From Enoplosus armatus (lineage: Eukaryota > Chordata > Actinopteri > Centrarchiformes > Enoplosidae), in assembly GCF_043641665.1 (NCBI RefSeq), contig NC_092197.1, positions 20,687,650 through 20,751,649 on the forward strand: DNA of 64,000 nt, in the 5' to 3' direction. Both the position numbers and the translations under genes were made by a program. Positions 45,714 through 56,953 of this stretch are shown one piece after another. Every line of letters starts with the position of its first letter. Position 1 is the first letter of the stretch. Below the pieces are notes generated by a model, which did not search any database, had not been told where the DNA came from, and saw nothing but the letters and a program-made list of their open reading frames with translations.

Positions 45714-47304
45714 GCTGACAAAAAAAAAAAGACTTCATTTTGAGGTTTTACATCACAAAGAAATAGTTGGTGTGAAGCCATGGGATTTATTAACATAAAG
45801 ACATACATATAACCAAGGCAACCGACGGGCGTAACTAACGTTAACCATGAACGGACAAGCCCTCAGAATTACGGGTGAGCTGTCAAGAGATTTTGGCAAG
45901 TCTGCCTCCTTTGCCTTTTAAGAAATGCATGGCTTTAGCCTAGCCAACAGCTAACTAGCGAGCCAAACAGCAACGAAAACACAAAGCAAACAATGCGTTA
46001 CCGTGTAAGTCAGACAGATTCGGTAATAACTAGTTAGCGTCACTTAAGTATTTTACGTAACGGTGACGTCGGTTTAGTATTTATAAGAACTTTCACAACC
46101 GTGTTGACCACGTATTGACAAAAGTTAACGCTCGTTAATTAAATTCATTACTGACGTTAAAATTCAACTTAGCAGCACTACCAGACTAAAAACAGACTCC
46201 AAAATGTCTCCTTCTCAGTGTGTTCCGTGTCCTGCCCATAGTCCTGTCCTCCTGCGTACAGTGACTACTGTTGGAAACAGAAAATTCAAGTCTTCAACTT
46301 CCCGGGTAACGCTAACTCGCGGTTTAGCTGGTCTGGAATCGGTTTCGCGCAGATGAGTTCCGCCCATTCTTCTTCTTCTTCTTTGAGTTTTAATAGCGGT
46401 TGGCAACCAGTTTATAGGTGCTTTAGCTCCACCTATTGGCAGAAAAAAATGGAGGGGAAAAAAAGTGTAGGAGCTAGCTGGGGAACCAGGCCGAATTAAA
46501 GCATGCATTCTCCCGGAACAGGAAAACTACAGGTCCGGTTGTTTTACCATTTTAACTTTGCCAAAACCCAACGCTTACTTCTGACCTGCGAGTTTTTAAG
46601 GGAGTTTTGGCTCTCTAGAGCCCCATTATTATGTTTACATAAGACTGCACTGTATATCTGAACATTGGTCTCAAACACTTGACCCACTAAATTGTATGTA
46701 TTATTGTATTATTTTATATTATAGTATTGTATCATTATGTCATAATATAGTATTGCATCATTATATTATGCTATAGTATTGTATTACTATATTATAATAT
46801 AGTATTGTGTCATTGTCTTAAGTGAATTAATGAAGATAAAAATAAAACATTTGAGATTTACAATATTTTTGACATTGAACAAAAATAGTCTTGTTTATTT
46901 TATTAATGAATTGACTTAATTATTAATACCATAGCAACCAGGTGGCTTTTTTAAACAATATAATAGATTAGATATAATAGATTTTTGGAGAAATCTATGT
47001 GCTAAACATAGATGGGAGCCTGCATGTCCCGGTGGCTATATAGAAGGTTAATGTTTTGGCATGGAGCTGATCAGATCCTCCCCCAGTATCTGAGTTTAAT
47101 CCCGACAAGTGACCAGTATCATGTTCAGTTTATCACGTTTTTAACAGACCAAATTTCATGAAAATCGGTCCCCAATTAAGTGAGTTACAGCCGATTTTGT
47201 AGGGAAGTCTGCGTTTCTCAGTGCACATTGTATTAGATCTTGACTGCTCCATTATGGCGGGCGTGCAGACATACAGAGGCAACAAACTGCAGCAGCCAAT
47301 GAGG

Positions 47305-47990
47305 TATCTATGTTTCTATCTATATCTATATATCCCTCTCCTGACCTACAAAGCTCTTACTGGTCAGGCACCATATCTTAAAGAGCTCATAGTACCCTAT
47401 TACCCCACTAGAGCACTGCGCTCCCAGAATGCAGGGTTAACTTGTGGTTCCTAGAGTCTCCAAAAGCTGAATGGGAGCCAGAGCCTTCAGCTATCAAGCT
47501 CCTCTCCTGTGGAACCAGATCTCAGTTTGGGTCCGGGAGGCAGACACACACTCTCTACTTTTAAGAGTAGGCTTAAAACTTTGCTTTTTGATAACGCTTA
47601 TAGTTAGGCCTGACTCAGGTCCTGCCTGGACCAGCCCCCAATTTATGCCGCTATAGGCCTAGACTGCTGGGGGACTTCCCATGATGCACTGAGCTTTCCT
47701 CCTCTCCCTCTCCATCTTTACACATTCACGTCCCATCAATGCATGTTGCTAACTTTACATCTTCCCCCAGAGTTTCTTCGTGCTTCCTCGTCTCGCAGGT
47801 TCCTGTGGATCGTGGTCCTGGTATGCCTGGCTGCTCCCGCCATGGGCCCGCTTGACTCTCATTGCTACAATTATTATTAGTCATATTTCTGTTTTTATCA
47901 ACACTGTTATTGCTATTATTAGTCATATTTCCATTATTATTATTATAGTTGCTATGGCTACTACTGGCTATTACTAAAAATTGAATTGAA
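47305..47990 (+). mobile_element. CR1/Rex1-like LINE, C-terminal coding remnant and 3' end
   Basis: Translation in broken frames shows 'LTYKALTGQAPYLKELI', 'YYPTRALRSQNAGL', 'GARAFSYQAPLLWNQI' and 'VREADTHSL', the end of a CR1/Rex1 reverse transcriptase. The shared 3' block GGCCTAGACTGCTGGGGGACTT and an ATTATTATTAG-rich tail ending AAAATTGAATTGAATT follow. Stops interrupt it. Confidence 0.82.
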
Positions 47991-49370
47991 TTAATAATGT
48001 GGTAATGACTGCTGAGTACTGATGTAATAATGTAGTAATGATTACCACCATACAACTATGCAAACCTTCCCTTCAGCGATGACCACTTCCGCCGTCCCAG
48101 GTCCCCTCTTGAGGTGCTCATGGCTGCTGCAGGCCCCTTTAACCCAGAGTTTGTGACGTCGGAGGTGGATTGAAACAGAGAGGGGCGAGGAAAGACAGAG
48201 CCAAGAGGGACCACTCCGCCTCAAAATCCAGGCGCCAGGAACACAGCAAGTCCTCCCACCAGAGCGCCTCACCAGGAAGAGCAACGACACATGAATTTTC
48301 ATTTTATATTTCTAAATATGTTATTGGCAAATTAAAATCCCAGGAAATCAAGACATGCGAGTTGTACTGTATTTATTTAAAGTAAACAATCAGCCTACTT
48401 TTTCCATATTGGTTGATTTATTTCACTTTTTTTTTTGGTTGTTTGTCTTAATTACATTTGTTCAGGGTCATCTCTTGAAATCAGGTCCCAAAGGCCAGGT
48501 AGGCCTATTTAACAAAGTCCCTTTTCAACATTTACAAGGTGTTTATCTGGTCGTGTCAAGGAAACGAGGTATTTAAACACTGATTTCATGAGAAATTGAC
48601 TTTGGTATTCCAAGATAACAAGAAAGGCCTGCTGATATAACAGTAACAGTAATAGCAAGAATATATGAGATGATAAATGCAAAGCCTCGACCACATTCGG
48701 CCTCCATATCATTGGGACTTAAAGCCGAACGCGCGCCGGCGTACCTGTGCGCTGTCGCTAGCTTGCTAGGCTAATGGGTGTTAGCTCCACGCCGCTAAAA
48801 GTTGGACGGGTTGGATGTCGCGCACGTCATACACATTTTGTTTCGCTGAAAGGAAACATGATTGAATTTTGATATAAGAATATAATAATATAATGTATAT
48901 ATCTTCTTTTTTTGGGGCATATTTTTGGGGATTTTTATTCCGTGTGATTATGCGGTACATTTAGCACTTTTTGTTCCTCTTATTTGCCATGTTTTTATGT
49001 TTTTTACAACGTTATACTTTATGCGTTCTCTGCTTGCCACGTGAAGCACTTGGTAACTTTGTTTTGACACGTGCTATATAAATAAAGATATTGTTATTAT
49101 TATTATTATAGATGTGATTAAAATTTTTTTTTTTCTTAGATCACCACTGAGTGACTGGTCTTCCTTAATAGACGATCTCCGAGGCAGCGTGTGTGTGAGT
49201 GCGTGCGTGCGTGCGTGTGTGTGTGTGAGAGCGCGATATCGCAGACGTCACAGCCTGCAGTTGGTCCAGTACAGCTCAGCTCGAAAGAGCGGTTGATTCT
49301 CTCCGCCGGTAAACGGAACAAGATTCGGACCTATTTAACTTAACCGGGGACACCCTCCGCTCAAAGTCCG

Positions 49371-49379
<9 letters not shown>

Positions 49380-49411
<32 letters not shown>
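49380..49411. repeat. 32-base T run in the mbd2 5' region
   Basis: Uninterrupted T run about 285 bases before the mbd2 start codon, within otherwise GC-rich sequence. It may lie in the promoter or 5' UTR. Confidence 0.95.
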
Positions 49412-49412
<1 letters not shown>

Positions 49413-49492
49413 TAACTCAACCCGAAATAACCACCGCAAACAGCCGGGGCGGAGGGAGGGAGGGAGGGAGAGCCGCCGTTAACGTAACGTCC

Positions 49493-49502
49493 GTGACGTC
49501 TG
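49493..49502. promoter_or_regulatory. CRE-like TGACGTCT in the CpG-rich mbd2 upstream region
   Basis: A CGTGACGTCT motif sits about 195 bases upstream of the mbd2 ATG in a CpG-island-like stretch (about 49,440-49,760). Position fits a promoter or 5' UTR. Use is unproven. Confidence 0.3.
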
Positions 49503-49694
49503 TCCGCCAGGGCTGCCCCCCCCCCCCCCCCACCCCCCTCCGCTCGGGTTTACCACCACGCCGCTTGCCTGACTGGAAGGGTTACCTCATCGGTGTCTGC
49601 TCTGGTTCGAACGATCGATCCGGTCGGAGCCTTAAACCGGGGCTGTGAGGGGGGGGGGGAGGGCGGGAGGCAAGAGATCGACAAGCGCGTGATG

Positions 49695-52357
49695 ATGGAG
49701 AGGAAGAGGACGGACTGTCCCGCTCTGCCGCCCGGCTGGAAGAAAGAAGAAGTGATCAGGAAGTCCGGGCTGAGCGCTGGAAAGAGCGACGTCTACTACT
49801 ACAGGTACTCCGTCTCACTCACCCCGATCTGTCCTCTGATCGGCCCCCCCCACCCCCTCACCCCCGTCACCCCGGCCCCACGTAGCCGAAGCCGGCGATC
49901 TCGATCGGGCAGCCTGTGGCTTGGCGCACCGGTCCCAACTCTTGACCGGCACCGTCAGCTCTGAACGCACTTCTTGCCGACAGAAGCCGATCTGAGGCGC
50001 AAGTGGCTCGGAAGAAGTTCCAGTGTAGCGCCGTAGGTGTGGTGCTCGGCCCGGCAGTAACCCATAAGTACCGAAATAATATGTGTGTAGCGGTGTGACA
50101 GCGGCTCTGTGGCTGTCATCAGGCTGTGCGCTGACGCTGACGTTACTTCAGGGCCGTAGACAGGATTTGAACCTCTGAGGCCCCCCCACCCCCACCCCAC
50201 CACCACCACTCACCAAAAAAGTATGGATTGGATTTTTCATGTTTTATGTGAGTCTCTTACCAACGTATACCAATGATGCCACTCTTGTTCGCCGTCTTAT
50301 GTTGCCCCCCCCCCCTTTTTTACTATAGAGTGCTGCAGGAATGAGTCCTAAAAACCCGGGAATCAGCCAGCGTTCTCACACTTCCAGTTCCCTCATTTCG
50401 AAGTCAGTGGGTTTTTTTTTCTTAATGGGTTTTTTAGTTAGAGGCATTTATGCTTAACAGGCCGATCCGTCTCCGAAACGCCAGTGGGTGTAAAAAAAAG
50501 AGTCACGTGGCTGTCTCCTGTGGTCTCTCACAGGAAGGGTTGTGGAGGTGCTTGAAATGGCGTGCCGGCTCGGCCCGTCGAGTTTCACAGGCGTCTGCGT
50601 TCAAATGTCGCGACAGCTTGCGGGGGCCTTCGGTGTGGCGCCATTTTGGGGTGCACGGACCCTAATTGCCTGATACACCATAAATCCAGTTTAAGAGATT
50701 TCACCATTTTGTTCTACGACATAAAACACGTCAGCAGATACCCCCATTCGTGAACTTTGAATCTTTTGCGTGTCTTAAAAAAGGCGGTTGCTAACAAGCG
50801 ACTAAATGAGACAACCACATTAACGTCTTCACGCCGAACACGGAAAGTCATCCGCTCGCTAGTCGTGTTTGTACTCTGTATCTATCTGTCCATATATCTA
50901 TATCTCTCTATATTCTCTTAAAAGTGAAGCTCAGCGGTGGTGACGCTGAAGTAACGCGACCGTGCTGTAGTTCCTTTATAGCCTAACGTTAGCTTTTTAC
51001 ATTCCATTTACGCTTCACAAACAAATTCATAAAAGTGGTATCATAAACGTTTGTTCTGCCACGGAGCTTATTTTCTGCAATAATCCAAAACCCCATGGAA
51101 GAATCCCACTGGCTTTTTGTCGAGGGCAACCGCGGCGACGCTAACTTCCGGGTTGGCCCCCTGCAACAACTCTGTTGGTACATCGCTGCTGTTCGACTGG
51201 CGTGACTGTCACACATACGCCACTGCTGACGTGTTATGCCACCTAAAAATGGCAGGTGCTGCGCGAAACTGGTAGTTTTACAATGTTATACCCGGAGATA
51301 AGCGCTCGCAGGCAGATGTCACATTGGTGCGGAAATCTATGCTTTTCTTTCTGCTAAGCTAGTGGGGCTAGCTGTAGCTACATGTCAGTGCTGCGCAGCT
51401 AGCATAGCAAGTTAAACCATGAGGCTCGGGCGTCATATCTGTTACCGTTGTTTTAACTGATGGACTAAGCGGTTGCATGGGTGATCAATCAAATCAACAA
51501 ACTGGTCGTTGCACTGATTGTAGTCCACATGTCGAAGACACACCTAGCTAAAGCTAATGTAGGCTAATCCAACCGTCCTGCTATGGATCATCCTACAGGA
51601 AGGTCCTAGTGTTCAGCTTTTCATATTATATGAATGTTGTACTATAAACACTCTACAATGTAAGTTAACTTGTGGCCTCTGCAATAACCTGTTAATATAT
51701 TGTACCCATATAATGGACTTTGGTCTGGATATCTTGGCCTCCGCTGCTTTGATTTGGACCTTTTTTTCTTTTCTTTTTTTTTTTTTCAATTTTCTTTTTC
51801 ACACTTCCTGCACATTAAATCACAATACATTGTGTTCCAAGGCAACTTCCTATAAGTGCATTCAGATTCCCTAGGAGGAAGAAGCGCCACGTCTCAGAGT
51901 TGAACCGCCTTCTCGCAGAGGAAGTGACGGCACTCTGTGGTGAGGCTCTGACGCCCCGCAGAGCCGACGGCTGGTTTTTTTTTTTCAGAGGCTGCGCTCG
52001 CTTTCCTGTTGATCGGCGGCGGATCAGATCAGCGGCTCAGAGTCAGAGACGCCTGGCCTTCCGTCACGTCCTGAGGGAGCTCAGCGGCTCAGAGCCGAGG
52101 CTCGGCTTTTTACTTTCACTTTGCTTTGTAATGTGACTCATCAGTTCCAGTAAAGAGACCAGTCAGCAGGTCGACTTACTGGAAGAGCAGCAACACCCTC
52201 GCCGGGGCCTTGGCTGGCTCCGTTTTTACAAACCCATGACATTTATTATAATTTATCAAACCCTCAGTTTATTTTCACATGACATCCAGAATGTTTTCAG
52301 TAACAGTGCAGCCATAGGCCAGTTTGAATGTTTCACTCAGTGTGGGCATCATATAGC

Positions 52358-52397
<40 letters not shown>

Positions 52398-52628
52398 TTT
52401 ATGGGGACCTATTACACTTGTAGACCGTAAGGACATTTGTGGAAACTGAGGACATTTTTGCTGATCCTCACTCCTACAACCGGTTGTTTGAGGGTCAAGG
52501 CTTGGTTTTCGGGTTAAGGTTAGACTCAGGCTTAGCTTAAAGGTCCCATGTTGTAGAAAGTGAGATTTCCGTGTCTGTTTTTGTCTGTTCTCCGTGGGTG
52601 GTGCTGTGCCTGGAGCAGATGAACTGCT

Positions 52629-52690
<62 letters not shown>

Positions 52691-53853
52691 GTATAGTTGT
52701 GACATCACAACCGTACAGAAGTCCCGACTGCTTGTTTAAAGGCACGGTGTCTGAATACGGGCTGTGCGCATTTCTCCTGTGGACTGAGCATTTTGATACT
52801 TTCCCAGGTTTATAATCAAACAAGACGTGGAAATCTCACTCTCAACAACATGGGACCTTTTAAAGTAAGGTATTAATATCCTTCAATCGCACTTCCTTTA
52901 TCTGTCTGACTCTCTCTTTCGTGCTTCCTTTCTTCAGTCCATCGGGGAAGAAGTTCAGGAGTAAGCCTCAGTTGTCCCGCTACCTTGGAAACACAGTGGA
53001 TCTGGGATGTTTCGACTTCCGGACGGGGGAAGATGATGCCATGGAAAGTTGCAGAAGAGCAAACAGAGGCTCCGACATGACCCGTTCAACTTGGCCAAGG
53101 TAAACGCTGATGGATCACACATGTGGGGAGGGGGGGGGGGGGGGGGGGTGGGGTCTGTGGCTGTGCTGTGGTCGCTGTGTTGTGTGTTATCGGATGAACA
53201 CTTCCTGCAAGAGGTCGGCACAACACTCACTCGCCACAGAGAGTGTGACACGCGGATGAAACCCCCTCCCACCGACTGCAGAACTTTCTGTCCGTCTTCT
53301 CCTACGGCTCGTCATTCACGTGACAGTATATGTATATATATCAGGGCTGTAGTACTCGAGTCCAGTCTCAAGACGTTCTCTCCGTTATCTCTGACTTGTC
53401 TTGGCCTTGGGCTCGTTTTGACTCGGACTTGTCGCGGGCGTACTTATCTCCGTCTCCTGGGTGTTTTGACTCAGACCTGTCTTGGTCTCGTCTTGGACAC
53501 GGCATGGACATTGGTCCACAGTTCTTCGGTCAGCATTAGCATGTTCGTCTGCATTTTCCCCTGACATATCCGAGCAAACATCGCCGTGAGCAGACCGGAC
53601 TCATTAACAGGTTCTGGAATCCATCTAATTAAACTTGAATGGTCACCCTACCTGGGTCAGCTGACACACACACACACACACACACTCTTCTAACACACGT
53701 ACATCCACCTCCAAGACTAAAATGATACTAACAAAGCCTAAAAGCATCAGTACTGTTGCTCTGGTTACCAGCAGTTTGATGGTGGTTTAAGCTATGCTAG
53801 CAGACAGACAAGTGTTACTGCAATAACAAGCTCCGCCCACACAGATCAGACTG

Positions 53854-53915
<62 letters not shown>

Positions 53916-56230
53916 GCATACGGGTGTCTGTGTGTGTTGTTTTGTGGTTGTGTGCTGCATTTGATGAACTTTGGTAAACCTGTGAAATGATTCCTGTCTG
54001 TGCCGCCTGACAGGAAGTCAAGGATCCACATGCACCGTGAAGTGTTTAATTCCCAGGTCCTTGAGCTTTGTGACGAGCCTGGGAGGGGGAACTATGATGT
54101 CAAATGCTGAACTGTAGTCAGTGACCAGCAATCTACCACAGCTCCCTTTCTTGTCCAGTGAGATAGGGTTGTGTGGAGGATGTGTGCTAAGGTGTCTTCC
54201 GTTGATCGGTTGGGACGGTAGGCAAACTGTAGTGGGTCCAGTGTGCTGGGTAGTGAGGAGCAGATGTAGTCCCATGACCAGCCGTTCAAAGCATTTCATC
54301 ACTACAGAGGTTGGGTGCCACCGGGCGGTCCGGTCGTCATTCAGGCAGGCTGGTCTTGGACTTCTTGAAGCGCGTGGGTATGACGGACTGAGCCAGGGAC
54401 AGGTTGAATATCACTGTTGAACACTGGCGCTAGTTGTAGTTGGTCCAGCACATAGTTTGGAGGACCTCCCACTGATACTGACACCGGTCCTGCTGCTTTC
54501 TCGGTGTCCACACGTTGTCCCTTATTGCCTCCTTTACTGCTCTTCTTACCACTGTAGGCTGCTGCTTTAATAATTGAATGAAACCAGGACCCTGAAACTG
54601 AAGCAGCGAAATGGAATTCAGCCACCATTCATATTTGATCATTTACAGCTGTGCGTCTCCTACTGTCAAAATGACTTTTTGTGAAAAAAACGTCAAGTGT
54701 ACAACCTCATCTGACTGCCTACACGGCACACTCAGCTTCAGCAGGCCCCTTGCGAAAAGTGCGGTACTTATTAAATGTAGCATTATTATTACCATTCTGA
54801 TGCATTAATACAGCTGTTAGAAAAAGTAACATTCGACTGTTGGAACAATAAGCCTCCTGGAGCTCTGACAGGTTCTGCCATGGCCCCTATGACGCTTGCC
54901 TATGACTCATAGCCTAGCAACAGCCTGACAACGACCCTTCGATTGACATGCATACAGACAAATGAGTTTTGAAATCGGATGTGCGGTGCATTGTTTATGT
55001 TTTTAAGGTAATAAGCTCTCTACGAAAAGGCCGTCTTTCTCTACGGCATGATGGTTAGCTAACCGTAGCGTACTGACAGGTTCCGTCATGGCCTATGACA
55101 CTTACCTATGAGTCATAGCCTAATAACGCAGAGAGGGTGATCGGCTGCAACCTTCCATCTCTTCAGGACCTGTACTCCTCCAGGACCCTGAGGAGAGCAG
55201 GGAAGATCGCTGCCGACCCCTCCCACCCCGGACACCATCTGTTCGACCCCCTCCCCTCTGGCAGGAGGCTGCGGTCCATCAGGACCAAAACCTCCCGCCA
55301 CAAAAACAGTTTCTTCCCCTCTGCAGTCAACCTGACGAACTCTCACTGACCCCCCCCCCCCCCCCCCCCCCCAGAACACAAACACAAGCTATACGTTATA
55401 TTAACGTACATCACCCCTGTCCCCACTGCGTTACATTAACGCACCCACCCCCTATTGGACACTTTATCTGGACACTTTACTTTATTCTGGTCACTGCACT
55501 GTTGTTATTTATCTTATCTTATTTTTATTTTCATTTTTATTCTTATTCTTATTTTAGCTTTTATATTCTACTTATTTGTTATCAAAACAATAGCACCTTC
55601 AGACCACAGCAAATTCCTTGTAATGTATGTTACTTGGCAATAAACAGTTTCTGATTCTGATTCTGATAACGAGTGGGGCGGAACATGATAAACGTCTATG
55701 TAAGCGCTGGAAACAAGTCTAATGTTGTAATTATTGTTTTAGTTGTAGTTAAAAACCGGGACAATTTGGTAGATATTTGGCGGACTCGGGACGCCCCGCT
55801 TGAAAGCGGGACGATCCCGGACAAACCGGGACGTCTGGTCACAACACGAAAATAATGTTGAATTCAGCCACCGTTCATTCGTTTGTTCACACTTGCACTT
55901 CTCCTGCTGTCCAAATGTCTTTTGTGAAAAAGGCACGTGTCTGTGCGCAATGTACGGAGCTAGATGTTGTACCTTGCCCGCCTGTTGTTGGTTGTGCACG
56001 GATTGAACAAACGAGATACAACCGGTTAGCCTTAGTACTTGCTAGCTTGGTTTATAGGTGTAAGGTCAGGCTAGCGTTTCCTCCTGCTTCCAGTCTTCGT
56101 GCTAAGCTAAACTAATCACCTGTTTTGTTTTTGTTTTTAAATACAACCATCTAACATTAGCAACCAACACTAATGACACGGTATGTAACTCTGTGCTGCT
56201 GCTCTTCACACACCATTACTTGGGAGTATA

Positions 56231-56277
<47 letters not shown>

Positions 56278-56742
56278 CCTGTTGTTGTGCCTGTTGTCTG
56301 TGAAACCTCAGCTTAGAATTAACCCTTTAAGCTCAGCGGCCACACACATGCGCACGCAAGGAAACACACACAGCCTGTGTTTGTTTGTTTGTTTATTTAT
56401 TTATCATCGCCGTCTCACCTTTTAGGAAGGTAAACCAGACCAGGAAGGAGGAAAGGAACAAGGGAAGGAAGGAAGGAAAGGGCACGGAAAGAAGGGTGGG
56501 AGGGCAGGATGGTAGGAACAAGGGAAGGAATTAGGAAAGATGGAAAGGAGAAAGGAAAGGAAACATGTCCTCTGCCTCTGTCTCATCTAGGGAGGTAAAC
56601 CGGACCTGAACACAGCTCTACCAATCAGGCAGACGGCGTCCATCTTTAAACAGCCTGTTACCAAGGTTACGAGTCACCCCGGCAACAAGGTGAAGGCAGA
56701 CCTGCAGAGAGGGGCCGAGCAGCCCAGACAGGTGAGAGGCTA

Positions 56743-56773
<31 letters not shown>

Positions 56774-56905
56774 GGCGTTTCCATGGTAATGCCCGAGGGC
56801 GAGGAGGTCAGGCTGTTACACAAGAGACAATGGAGGAAACCAGGATGTCCTGGTGACTGCGGCCACTAGAGGGTGCTGAGGCATCATGGTAAAAGCACTG
56901 TGGCC

Positions 56906-56953
<48 letters not shown>

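Larger units (their letters stand above)
45715..49691. other. Intergenic stretch between divergent las2 and mbd2
   Basis: Should hold the las2 5' noncoding exon and promoter (about 45,990-46,580, richer in CpG) and the mbd2 promoter/5' UTR (about 49,150-49,690, strongly CpG-rich). A CR1/Rex1-like LINE fragment lies at 47,305-47,990. AT-rich (TATTGTATTA) simple sequence lies at 46,690-46,830. I see no other gene. Confidence 0.5.

Noticed and set aside
52594..52815. Frame with a poly-glycine (or antisense poly-proline) run
   Set aside because: Direct translation of the 59-base G run in a MITE, not a coding repeat protein.
54020..55675. Reverse-transcriptase-like coding considered as an active retroelement or domesticated gene
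   Set aside because: Two separate pieces on opposite strands, each broken by frameshifts and stops, lacking an endonuclease domain. These are dead L2-like remnants.
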